Positions 1 through 7,136 of a stretch of DNA of 49,745 nt are shown here, piece by piece. The stretch comes from Onthovicinus sp900555545 (GTDB lineage: Bacteria; Bacillota; Clostridia; Oscillospirales; Acutalibacteraceae). The stretch spans positions 1 to 49,745 of the forward strand of contig CASFPX010000018.1 in NCBI GenBank assembly GCA_949296915.1, given 5' to 3'. A program made the position numbers and the translations under genes. Each line of letters starts with the position of its first letter. The stretch's first letter is position 1. The notes beneath the pieces are model-generated. The model was not told the DNA's origin. It worked only from the letters and a program-made list of their open reading frames with translations, and did no database searches.

Positions 1-1
1 T

Positions 2-136
2 AAGGCGGACAGCCTTCTGCATGGCTTCGGCCTCTCCAACATGCAAAAGGCCGCCGAAAAGTACGGCGGCACCTGCACCACAAGACAGGCGGATGGAAAA
101 TTTACTTTAAAAATTTTGCTGCCTGTAAAAAACTAA
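2..136 (+). CDS. Sensor histidine kinase, GHKL (AgrC-like), C-terminal fragment cut by window edge
   Basis: Only the last 44 codons are present. They carry the end of the ATP-binding domain: HGFGLSNMQKAAEKYGG is the G-box and following helix of the GHKL fold, which closes over ATP in kinases that phosphorylate LytTR response regulators. Nearly the same protein end, and nearly the same DNA, recurs on the minus strand at 39.9-40.02 kb, so this is a close paralogue of that kinase. The stop TAA is at 134-136 and an intrinsic terminator follows 17 nt later. The sensing domain and any partner regulator lie outside the window. Family is clear; the signal is unknown. Confidence 0.85.
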   Translation, partial: KADSLLHGFGLSNMQKAAEKYGGTCTTRQADGKFTLKILLPVKN

Positions 137-153
137 ATCGAACATGCAAAAAG

Positions 154-190
154 CCACTGTTCCGCAAAGGGAGCAGTGGTTCGTTTTATC
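154..190 (+). terminator. Intrinsic terminator after kinase fragment
   Basis: CCACTGTTCC (154-163) pairs with GGGAGCAGTGG (169-179), ten pairs with one G-U, around a six-base loop, followed by a T-rich stretch (TTCGTTTTAT). It sits just after the kinase stop codon. Confidence 0.7.
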
Positions 191-253
191 GAAGGCCAAG
201 ACTGAAAGTTTGTTACAGGGAAAAGGTCAGCGAAAAGCCATTGGATGTTAGTC

Positions 254-379
254 GACAACCCTCCACCCGCTTCGCGGGAGCCTCCCTTACACAGGGAGGC
301 CTTTTTAATCGTGCAAACTTTTCGGCTCCCCTGTGTAAGGGGAGCTGGACGACCGACAGGTCGGCCTGAGGGGTTGTTG
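254..379. repeat. Imperfect inverted-repeat element (candidate dispersed intergenic repeat)
   Basis: The unit begins GACAACCCT and ends AGGGGTTGT, so its ends are inverted repeats. Inside are further hairpins: CCCGC/GCGGG at about 267-279, GCCTCCC/GGGAGGC at about 280-300, CTCCCCT/AGGGGAG at about 326-344 and CCGAC/GTCGG at about 353-364. Such GC-rich nested palindromes between AT-rich flanks look like non-coding dispersed elements common in clostridial genomes; copy number cannot be judged here. A related GCTCCCCTTA core occurs in the terminator at 22440. No gene is visible in 191-550; a second short palindrome lies at about 489-525. Confidence 0.5.
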
Positions 380-550
380 CAAAAAGGCCATCAGATAGCC
401 GGTTATTAGCCAGCATTCCTCCAGATTCGCATGCGCGTGCTGCCTCTGCTCCGCAGGCGGGTGCCCTTTTGTCCACTTGCGCGGACATTTCCCCTGATAG
501 GGGAATTACCCTGCACAGGGAGGACTCTTAGATTGTACAAACTTTTACTG

Positions 551-584
551 CAACCCACAGCCATACGCTGTGGGTTGTTTTTTT
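551..584 (+). terminator. Intrinsic terminator
   Basis: CAACCCACAG (551-560), a seven-base loop and CTGTGGGTTG (568-577) form a perfect ten-pair stem followed by eight T. No gene lies immediately upstream, so it either backs up the terminator at 154 or ends a transcript from the repeat region. Confidence 0.8.
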
Positions 585-639
585 ATTTGTTTTCTCTTAG
601 ATTTTGCACTGTGGATATTAGATTTTGCGTTTGATATTG

Positions 640-684
640 CGTATTTTCTCCCGCCGGATATGATGGAGTTATCCAGAAAATACG
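640..684 (+). promoter_or_regulatory. Perfect 10-bp inverted repeat flanking the leader of the ABC exporter operon
   Basis: CGTATTTTCT (640-649) and AGAAAATACG (675-684) are exact inverted repeats 25 nt apart. The right arm abuts the ribosome binding site GGGAGGA (684-690) of the ATPase gene. It may be a regulator operator or an RNA hairpin that limits translation; the sequence alone cannot decide. Confidence 0.45.
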
Positions 685-696
685 GGAGGAACGGAT

Positions 697-1362
697 ATGA
701 ATATTTTAAATACGACTCATTTAAAGAAATATTACGGAAAAGACGAGAGCCTCGTCAAGGCGCTCAATGATGTGAGTCTCTCCATTGAGAGCGGTCAGTT
801 TGTGGCGATTATCGGCACCTCCGGCAGCGGCAAATCGACGCTGCTCAATATGCTCGGCGGGCTGGATACCCCTACCGCCGGAAGCGTACAGGTGGAGGAT
901 CAAAATCTGGAATCGATGACGGATGAGCAGCTCACTATATTCCGCCGGAAGCGGATTGGATTCATCTTCCAGAATTACAATCTGATCCCTTACCTCACCG
1001 CATATGAAAATATTGTGCTCCCCGTGCGGTTGGACGGCAAAAAGGAGGATGAGGCTTTCCTGCGGGAGGTCAGTTCTTTTTTGAGCCTGGATGGGAAGCT
1101 GGCAAACTACCCGAGCCACCTCTCCGGCGGCCAGCAACAGCGTGTCGCAATTGCACGGGCGCTCGTATCTAAACCGGCCATTATTCTGGCAGATGAGCCC
1201 ACGGGCAACCTCGACAGCCACACAAGCGATAAGGTGATCGACCTTTTAAAAATGACAAGCGAAAAGTTCCATCAGACCATCGTGATGATTACCCATAACC
1301 CTGAGATTGCGGAAAAGGCGGATGTTCGGATCCGTATTGAAGATGGCAAAATCCATGCGTAA
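697..1362 (+). CDS. ABC transporter ATP-binding protein (MacB/LolD/BceA type)
   Basis: This 221-residue cytoplasmic ATPase powers the FtsX-type permease encoded 12 nt downstream. Visible motifs are Walker A GTSGSGKST (about residues 40-48), the Q-loop in FIFQNYNLIPYLTA, signature LSGGQQQR (about 143-150), Walker B IILADEPTG (about 161-169) and the H-loop ITHNPE (about 201). Length and motifs fit the MacB/LolD subfamily, whose members export lipoproteins, peptides or antibiotics, or act as BceA-like detoxification and sensing modules. The start ATG at 697 follows GGGAGGA at a good distance. Substrate is not predictable. A perfect inverted repeat lies in the leader. Confidence 0.95.
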   Translation: MNILNTTHLKKYYGKDESLVKALNDVSLSIESGQFVAIIGTSGSGKSTLLNMLGGLDTPTAGSVQVEDQNLESMTDEQLTIFRRKRIGFIFQNYNLIPYLTAYENIVLPVRLDGKKEDEAFLREVSSFLSLDGKLANYPSHLSGGQQQRVAIARALVSKPAIILADEPTGNLDSHTSDKVIDLLKMTSEKFHQTIVMITHNPEIAEKADVRIRIEDGKIHA

Positions 1363-1374
1363 GGGGGGAGCACA

Positions 1375-3783
1375 ATGAGCAATAAGAAGATAAGTTCCAA
1401 AATGATTGCGCAGATGTCCAGGCAGAGCTTAAAGTCAAGCCGTATGCGCAACATCTTTGTAATGATCACGATTGTTTTGGCGTCTGCCCTGCTGATGGCA
1501 ATCCTGATGTACGCCGTAGGTCAGCGGGAAGATACTCAAAGGCAGCTTTCCCACGCACAGGAGGTCGGCTACTATAACCTCTCGGACAGTCAGGTGGAAG
1601 CCTTAAAAGCCGATGAGCGCATTGCCTATCAAGTTCAGGTTAAGACGGGGACGCCCTCCGAGATGGACGGGTTTGAGGTTATTCCTTACTATGTCAGCGA
1701 GCTTTCCGATAAAATCCGGATCGGAGAACTGGAAAGCGGCACACTGCCCGAAAAGGAAAATGAAATCGCCGTCCAGGCGGCAATGCTCAAGAGGATGAAT
1801 GTCGAGCCGCAAATCGGAAGCCGGGTAACGCTTAATTTTTACGATGGTAACACAGAAACCTTTACGGTTACGGGTATCCTGAAAGGCAGTGAAACCGCAA
1901 AACAGTTTGCAACCTTCTTTTCCAAAGATTATGCGGATAACGGCAGCCAGTTGAAGGACTCCCCGTATGAGGTTTATGCCAAATTGTACGGTGCGACAAC
2001 AATGCACCCGGATGACTGTAAAGAGGCGATGTACCTGATCGGCAGCGACGCAGGGATTGAAAGAAAATATGTCAGTCCGTCCAAAGCGTTCCTTGACTCG
2101 CTGTCCGTAGATACCCAGGATGTTTTAATCTATGGCCTGGTCGGGCTTGTCATCCTGCTTGCCTGCATTCTGGTTATTTACGGTGTATTCTATCTGTCCG
2201 TTATCGGCAAGATCCATCAGTTCGGGCAGCTCCGCACCATTGGTATGACGAAAAAACAGATGAAAAAGCTGGTGTCCAAGGAGGGGCGCAGGTTATTCCT
2301 CTATGCCTCGCCCATTGGTATCCTGATCGGCGGTATAGCGGGATACTTCATTATTCCGTCCGGCTTCAGTATTATCAATACCTTGTTGATAGCGGTCTGC
2401 GTATTTGCCATTGTTTACATCATTACCATGATTTCCGTACACAAGCCCGCAAAGCTGGCGGCTGCGGTATCTCCCATGGAGGCGCTGCGCTATGTGCCGC
2501 AGGACGATATGAAAAAGGCCGCAAACAGGAAACTGTGCCGCAGTCTTACGCCTTTTGGGCTGGGCGTAATGAATTTTTCAAAGAATAAAAAGAAAGCGGC
2601 TGTGACAATGCTTTCCCTTGCCCTCGGCGGGATCCTGTTTATGACAGCAGCCACTTATATTTCGTCTTTTGACAGGGACGGCTATTCGAGACAGGGTATC
2701 TGGAAAGATGCAGAGTTTGATATCTATTATTCCGATTCGTCTGTGGAGCTTAACGAAAATGGAATGAGCGGGATGCAGGCGGAAAAACCTATGGGAGACG
2801 ATATGGTCGAAGAGATTTTGGCCATAGACGGAGTGGAAAAGGTAGAGGAACTGAAGAGCCTGGGCGTGAAATTTGACTTCCCAAAGCATGAGGAATATGC
2901 GAACGACGATTACCTTTATCCTATGAGCGATGAGGAGATAAAGGGGATCGAAAAATACATGGAAGAGGGGACATGGGATTATGATAAGATGATGTCCGGC
3001 GATTATGTGTTGATTCACAGCAACACAAATGTCATGGAAATCTATGGATGGGAGTTTGAGATCGGAGATCAGGTGAATCTCCAATACTATGACGGCAGCA
3101 AGATGGCGGAAAAGGAAGTAACGGTACTGGGCATTTTAAACGACCAGTACAGTAAAGACAATGATAATGTGGACGGATGGTTCGTAATGCCTGAGCGGGC
3201 AGTCTTAAACCAGCTTTCTTACGACAACCTGAATGTTCAGCTGCTCATATCCGCTGCCCCTGAAAAGGAAGGCGTAGTAGGAGAGGCTCTGAAAGAGATA
3301 CTGGATGAGAGGCCGGAACTTTCCATGGATACTTACGCTGACAGAAAAGCTTCGTATGATCAGACAGCGAACACCCTCTTCGGAGCAATCAGCGGGCTGT
3401 CGGTCTTTATTATGATGTTCAGTATATTGAGTATGATGAACACACTCATTACCAACATCGTGACGAGAAAACAGGAACTGGCAATGCTCGAATCTATCGG
3501 AATGTCTAAGAGCCAGATCAGGAAAATGCTTTTAAGTGAAAGTTTAATTTTAGTCCTCGCAACAGTCGGAGTGACTATGACGATAGGAACGCTCTGTGGA
3601 TATATTTTAAGTAATGTGCTGTATGATATGGGCGCCTATTATATGGCGTTCCAGTTCCCGGTTGCCTTTGCCCTTGCCTATGCAGCCGTGCTCATCGCCG
3701 TACCGCTGATCATTACCCTTGTGTCGATGAAAAGCTTCTCCAGAGAGGCTCTGGTGGAGCGGCTCAGAGGGGTGGAGTGCTGA
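1375..3783 (+). CDS. ABC transporter permease, FtsX family, 802 residues
   Basis: This is the membrane partner of the preceding ATPase. The layout is a duplicated FtsX pattern: one membrane helix at about 26-48, an extracytoplasmic domain to about 240, three helices at about 247-275, 305-333 and 335-355, a second unit with a helix at about 408-430, another large extracytoplasmic domain, and three C-terminal helices at about 665-780. Such eight-helix permeases usually work by mechanotransmission (MacB/LolCE-like) rather than as open channels. RBS GGGGGGAG precedes ATG 1375. Its stop TGA overlaps the next start by one base, so translation of the third gene is probably coupled. Substrate unknown. 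Confidence 0.92.
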   Translation: MSNKKISSKMIAQMSRQSLKSSRMRNIFVMITIVLASALLMAILMYAVGQREDTQRQLSHAQEVGYYNLSDSQVEALKADERIAYQVQVKTGTPSEMDGFEVIPYYVSELSDKIRIGELESGTLPEKENEIAVQAAMLKRMNVEPQIGSRVTLNFYDGNTETFTVTGILKGSETAKQFATFFSKDYADNGSQLKDSPYEVYAKLYGATTMHPDDCKEAMYLIGSDAGIERKYVSPSKAFLDSLSVDTQDVLIYGLVGLVILLACILVIYGVFYLSVIGKIHQFGQLRTIGMTKKQMKKLVSKEGRRLFLYASPIGILIGGIAGYFIIPSGFSIINTLLIAVCVFAIVYIITMISVHKPAKLAAAVSPMEALRYVPQDDMKKAANRKLCRSLTPFGLGVMNFSKNKKKAAVTMLSLALGGILFMTAATYISSFDRDGYSRQGIWKDAEFDIYYSDSSVELNENGMSGMQAEKPMGDDMVEEILAIDGVEKVEELKSLGVKFDFPKHEEYANDDYLYPMSDEEIKGIEKYMEEGTWDYDKMMSGDYVLIHSNTNVMEIYGWEFEIGDQVNLQYYDGSKMAEKEVTVLGILNDQYSKDNDNVDGWFVMPERAVLNQLSYDNLNVQLLISAAPEKEGVVGEALKEILDERPELSMDTYADRKASYDQTANTLFGAISGLSVFIMMFSILSMMNTLITNIVTRKQELAMLESIGMSKSQIRKMLLSESLILVLATVGVTMTIGTLCGYILSNVLYDMGAYYMAFQFPVAFALAYAAVLIAVPLIITLVSMKSFSREALVERLRGVEC

Positions 3784-4211
3784 TGCGGGAGTACAGGATT
3801 CGTGTCACAGGGGATCAGGACTTTATCCTCTTCTCTCCGAAGATGGCCGCGCTGCTGATTGAAAAGGTGCGGCATGCCAAAGCGCCGGAGATCACCGTCC
3901 CGGCGGAGGAATTGATGGAGCCGGACTACGCCCGCTATTTGGAGCGGGCGCTGGCTGCAAACGCCTCCCCGGGCGATCCGCCTGTTGGCCGTATGGAGCT
4001 GTATGAGCGTTTGGCCCGCCAGATCGAAGGGCTGTCGGTCGGCGAGCGCCCCTGTTTTGACCGGGCGCAGGTGCGTGTCGTACGGCAAAACACGCAGTTT
4101 GACCTGAAAACCGGCAGGGAGTTTTTCCTGATCGCCAAGCGTTCGGGCAGCCAGTTTGTCTGTACCTATCCGGATGGGGAGTCGTTCCTGCTGGTATTGG
4201 AATATCCGTAA
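3783..4211 (+). CDS. Conserved-looking hypothetical protein in the ABC exporter operon
   Basis: I do not recognise this 142-residue protein. It is soluble, without signal peptide or membrane segments, with a charged N-terminal half and a C-terminal half of predicted strands ending FLLVLEYP. The ATG at 3783 overlaps the permease stop (TGATG) and has GGTGGAG seven bases upstream; a GTG six bases earlier is also possible but less well placed. Overlap with the permease implies the same mRNA, so a role in controlling or assisting the exporter is a reasonable guess from context only. Confidence 0.7.
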   Translation: MREYRIRVTGDQDFILFSPKMAALLIEKVRHAKAPEITVPAEELMEPDYARYLERALAANASPGDPPVGRMELYERLARQIEGLSVGERPCFDRAQVRVVRQNTQFDLKTGREFFLIAKRSGSQFVCTYPDGESFLLVLEYP

Positions 4212-4419
4212 AAATTCTTTATAAAGTCTTAACCGTTTCCTTTACCGCTTCCTGAACGGGCTTGGGGGATAATAGGGGCAAGATGCAATTCCTGTCTGCT
4301 GTTTGTTCGGAACAGGATGTCCGTATCTCAAGTGAAATGCTCACTGGCTAATTTGTACAATTTATATATATATATATCTTTGTTAAAATTGTTTTCTGTG
4401 TAGAATATCTAATTTCTGC
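4212..4419. other. Intergenic, AT-rich, no gene seen
   Basis: No convincing reading frame lies here. A weak inverted repeat (TTCCTGT/ACAGGA, about 4291-4317) has no T-run. A TA-rich tract (about 4362-4378) precedes the promoter at 4420. Confidence 0.5.
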
Positions 4420-4448
4420 TTGATTTTTGTCTGCTTCGGCGATATAAT
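4420..4448 (+). promoter_or_regulatory. Sigma-A promoter of the GT8 leader
   Basis: TTGATT (4420-4425), exactly 17 bp, TATAAT (4443-4448). Transcription should begin near 4455, giving a leader of about 420 nt before the GT8 start codon. Confidence 0.8.
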
Positions 4449-4450
4449 CG

Positions 4451-4620
4451 AGTGGGCGGTCGAAAGGGAGTATGGTGGGACACGGTACCGTACATTACCT
4501 TACAAAGCTGTAAGGCAAACGTTAGTCGCCCGTTAGAGAAATAAAGGGGTGACCGTGATAAGATAAAAGCGGAGGGGTAGGCGTGAATATTTGAAAAAGT
4601 TTCATTTTTGTTTCTTTTTT
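4451..4620 (+). ncRNA. Candidate structured RNA or long 5' leader, unrecognised class (proximal part)
   Basis: Starting at the predicted transcription start, GGGCG (4454-4458) can pair with CGCCC (4527-4531), enclosing CGGTACCG and a perfect hairpin CCTTACA/TGTAAGG around AAGC (about 4497-4514), so a closed multi-branched fold is possible. Downstream, TGAAA-AAG-TTTCA followed by a T-rich tract (about 4592-4620) could be a weak terminator, which would make the first 165 nt a separate small RNA. It does not match the riboswitch consensus sequences I know. No long reading frame with a ribosome binding site fits the interval. Confidence 0.4.
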
Positions 4621-4701
4621 GTAAAAGACGGCCGGAAAATCGTACGGAATTCTTCATCAAAGCATCGCTAAAAATTCAGTTTCATGTTCCCGGAATGTAA
4701 T

Positions 4702-4822
4702 GGCTGTCCGGTATGATAGGAATCGGTGAGGGGATAGCCGCATACCTGGGACGGGAATCAGAAGAATTCTGGTATCGTCCCCCAAAAGCGCCGGTGTACA
4801 ATTGCGGCGCGAGTCCGAACCA
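4702..4822 (+). promoter_or_regulatory. Candidate cis-regulatory structured leader of the GT8-VTT operon (distal part)
   Basis: Four helices can be drawn. GGCTGTCC (4702-4709) pairs with GGATAGCC (4732-4739); GGTATG (4710-4715) pairs with CATACC (4741-4746) but cannot easily coexist with the first. GGGACG pairs with CGTCCC (about 4748-4781), enclosing CAGAA-GAA-TTCTG. GCGCC pairs with GGCGC (about 4788-4810). Competing helices just upstream of a strong RBS are typical of regulatory leaders. The tail GAGTCCGAACC loosely recalls a B12 box but is not a full match. Ligand or binding protein unknown. Confidence 0.4.
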
Positions 4823-4876
4823 TCAATCAGATAGACGCATTTACTCTGAACGGACAGTTAAAGGAGGTCCTGACAA

Positions 4877-5737
4877 ATGAAAATGAATATTCTTGCAACA
4901 CTCGATAGCGGCTATATCAAGCCCTTGACTGTAATGCTCAACTCGATCGCAGTCTCCAATCCAGCCAACACCTTTGATGTTTACGTGGCGCATGCCTCTC
5001 TCACCGCGGAGGACTTCCGCTATCTGGCCGAGCGTGTGCCGGGCGACCGGATCCGGATCCATTCCGTCCCAATCTCGCCCCAAATGTTCGAGGACGCCCC
5101 GGTGGACGATCGGATCCCCAAGGCCACCTATTACCGGCTGCTTGCGGCACAGTTCCTGCCGGAAACGCTTGACCGTGTGCTCTACCTGGATCCGGATCTT
5201 GTTGTGATCAATCCGCTGGATGAGCTGTACGCGATGGATCTGACCGGGCGGTACTTTGCCGGCGCCTCGCATCAGTTCAATGTGATGCAGTGGATCAATC
5301 GGGTCCGGCTGAAGATGCCGCGTGGGGCGCAGTATATCAATGCCGGCGTCCTGCTGATGAATTTGGATCTTTTGCGCGCGGAGCAGGACGTCCGCGCCAT
5401 CTACGACTACATCCGTGAAAACCGCGGCCGACTGCCGCTGAAGGATCAGGATATCATCAACGGCATGTATGCTTCAAAGACGGCCTATGTGGATGCGCTC
5501 TATTACAATCTGGATGAGATCTACTGGCACAATCACAACCGCTTTAACAGGAGCAGGCGTGTGGAGTCGATCGATGAGATCGAGAGGATAGCGGTCATTG
5601 TCCACTACTGTGGCAAAAATAAGCCGTGGAAGGATGGCTACCGCGGCGAGCTCGACCGCTTTTATAACAGCCTGCGCGACTGTGTGGAGGAGCCTGCGGT
5701 CCGGCCGTGCCGCGCCATTGGAACTGCGGCTGTATAA
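4877..5737 (+). CDS. Glycosyltransferase family 8 protein
   Basis: A 286-residue cytoplasmic sugar transferase of the GT8 (LgtC/GspA-like) retaining family, using a nucleotide sugar and a divalent metal. The N-terminus MNILATLDSGYIKPL is the family's nucleotide-binding strand and loop; DPD at residues 105-107 (VLYLDPDLVV) is the metal-binding DxD motif; HYCGKNKPWK near the C-terminus is the conserved HxGxxKPW. RBS AAAGGAGGTCC gives a firm start at 4877. It is the first gene after the long structured leader and probably shares a transcript with the VTT protein 28 nt downstream, suggesting a cell-surface glycan or glycolipid role. Acceptor unknown. Confidence 0.93.
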   Translation: MKMNILATLDSGYIKPLTVMLNSIAVSNPANTFDVYVAHASLTAEDFRYLAERVPGDRIRIHSVPISPQMFEDAPVDDRIPKATYYRLLAAQFLPETLDRVLYLDPDLVVINPLDELYAMDLTGRYFAGASHQFNVMQWINRVRLKMPRGAQYINAGVLLMNLDLLRAEQDVRAIYDYIRENRGRLPLKDQDIINGMYASKTAYVDALYYNLDEIYWHNHNRFNRSRRVESIDEIERIAVIVHYCGKNKPWKDGYRGELDRFYNSLRDCVEEPAVRPCRAIGTAAV

Positions 5738-5765
5738 GATTGACAAATCCAAGGAAGTGTTCTGC

Positions 5766-6560
5766 TTGACGACCCAAACTGTTGTGTCAAAATTTTCAAA
5801 ACTTGCCCGTCTGAGCCGCAAAAAGCATGAGGAGCTCACCCGGGAGGAGAAACTCCAGCTCTTGAAAAAAATCGGCGTGCTGGCGCTGATCGGCGCCATA
5901 TCATTGACCAGTGTTGTGCTGTGTATCCTGTATGGCGGGCCGCTGTGGGCGTTTGTCTCCGATACGGAACGGTTCCGCGCATGGCTCGATGCCAAGGAGG
6001 CGGCCGCCCCGCTGCTCTTCATCGCCGTGCGCGCCCTCCAGACCGTTATCAAAATTATCCCGGCCGAACCGTTGGAGGTTGGCGCCGGATATGCGTTTGG
6101 CACATGGCTCGGCTGCCTGTACTGCATGATCGGTACGCTGATCGGTTCCTTTATCATCATCGGCTTTACCCGCAAATTGGGGATGAAGATGGTCCATCTC
6201 TTTGTCCCGGAGCAAAAGCTCAAGTCCCTCCGGTTTTTACAGCAGGCGGAAAAAGTCAATGCCCTGCTCTTTATGATCTATCTGATCCCTGCCACGCCCA
6301 AGGACGTGATCACGTATCTGGTGGGGGTATTGCCCATCAACATCCCCACCTTTATGGTGCTGACAACCATCGCGCGTTTTCCAGCGATTATCTCCTCCAC
6401 CATCTGCGGCAGCGCCCTCGGCGACCGCAACTGGGGACTCGTCATCGGCGTGTACGCGGCCACGGTAGTCCTCGGTGCAGTGGGCATGTTCTTTTACAAG
6501 CGCTGGATGGCAAAAAAATACCCGGCCTCTGAGGAGGTCGGGGAGAAGGAGAGCGCCTGA
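5766..6560 (+). CDS. TVP38/TMEM64-like VTT (DedA-related) membrane protein
   Basis: About 264 residues. The VTT core is visible: hydrophobic helices at about 40-62, 82-105, 125-160 (GYAFGTWLGCLYCMIGTLIG), 195-225 and 228-250, with the family's re-entrant region around PAEPLEVGAGYAFG and IPATPKDVITYLVG. VTT proteins act as lipid scramblases or ion-coupled envelope transporters. The frame is open back to 5598, inside the GT8 gene, but TTG at 5766 is preceded by AAGGAAG seven bases upstream and lies just after the GT8 stop, so I take it as the start. It is probably co-transcribed with GT8. Its stop is one base from the convergent GNAT stop. Confidence 0.85.
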   Translation: MTTQTVVSKFSKLARLSRKKHEELTREEKLQLLKKIGVLALIGAISLTSVVLCILYGGPLWAFVSDTERFRAWLDAKEAAAPLLFIAVRALQTVIKIIPAEPLEVGAGYAFGTWLGCLYCMIGTLIGSFIIIGFTRKLGMKMVHLFVPEQKLKSLRFLQQAEKVNALLFMIYLIPATPKDVITYLVGVLPINIPTFMVLTTIARFPAIISSTICGSALGDRNWGLVIGVYAATVVLGAVGMFFYKRWMAKKYPASEEVGEKESA

Positions 6561-6561
6561 T

Positions 6562-6996
6562 TTATACCCTTTTAATCATATCAATGTGTGGGATGTGACC
6601 ATCGGGATATACGTTGCTCTCGTCCACACAGGTGTAGCCGAGCTTTTCATAAAAGCCGCGCGCCTGCGTCTGGGCGCTGATGTGGAACTCCTTCGCACCC
6701 TTTTTGATCCCCGCGTCCATCAGCGCAGTGACGATCTTTTCCCCCAGGTGCTTGCCGCGCATCTCCTTGAGCACGGCGATCCGGCCGGGCTTGAAGGCGC
6801 CGCCGCCCAGGTCGATCATGCGCCCCGTGGCGACAGGTTCCCTGTCCTCATAGAGGACTACGTGCGTCGCCGTGCCGTCCGCCTCGTCAAATTCCATATC
6901 CGCACTGTATCCCTGCTCCTCGATAAACACGGCGGTGCGGATTTTTTTTGCGTCCTCAAAACCGGTATCGCGGCCGGTGAAAATCCTGATCTCCAT
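6562..6996 (-). CDS. GNAT family N-acetyltransferase (ElaA/YjcF-like)
   Basis: A 144-residue GNAT-fold enzyme transferring an acyl group from CoA to an amine. The central motif A appears as GRIAVLKEMRGKHLGEKIV (R-G-K-H-L-G-E for pyrophosphate binding), followed by the helix DAGIKKGAKEFHISAQTQARGFYEKLGY, which is typical of the YjcF/ElaA subgroup. ATG at 6996 is chosen over upstream starts because GAGGAGG precedes it and the upstream extension is compositionally poor. It converges on the VTT gene with one base between stop codons and no visible terminator, so read-through antisense RNA is likely. Substrate unknown. Confidence 0.88.
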   Translation of the reverse strand: MEIRIFTGRDTGFEDAKKIRTAVFIEEQGYSADMEFDEADGTATHVVLYEDREPVATGRMIDLGGGAFKPGRIAVLKEMRGKHLGEKIVTALMDAGIKKGAKEFHISAQTQARGFYEKLGYTCVDESNVYPDGHIPHIDMIKRV

Positions 6997-7068
6997 GGTG
7001 AGCCTCCTCGATTTGTTCATACCGATAAGCATACCGCGCAAAAAGGCGCTTGTCAACTGCAAAAGGGC

Positions 7069-7096
7069 TTGCAAAGTCGCCAAACTCGTGTATAAT
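7069..7096 (+). promoter_or_regulatory. Promoter of ileS
   Basis: TTGCAA (7069-7074), 16 bp, TATAAT (7091-7096). The leader is only about 35 nt, too short for the T-box that controls many Firmicute ileS genes. Confidence 0.7.
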
Positions 7097-7136
7097 TATA
7101 ATGTTAACGAGTATATTCCCGACGGAGGTTGAAATC

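Noticed and set aside
254..379. CRISPR array
   Set aside because: The repeats are inverted, not regularly spaced direct repeats, and no cas gene is near. No array was seen elsewhere in the window.
4702..4830. Cobalamin riboswitch before the GT8 gene
   Set aside because: GAGTCCGAACC and AGGAATCGGTG recall B12-box and core elements, but the box lacks two bases and its GCC end, and the core helices do not fit; GT8 is not a B12 gene.
4451..4876. RNase P RNA, tmRNA, SRP RNA or T-box in the leader
   Set aside because: None of the conserved blocks (GAGGAAAGTCC, tmRNA ends, GGAAGCAGC-type SRP loop, T-box GGTGGNACC) is present in proper form.
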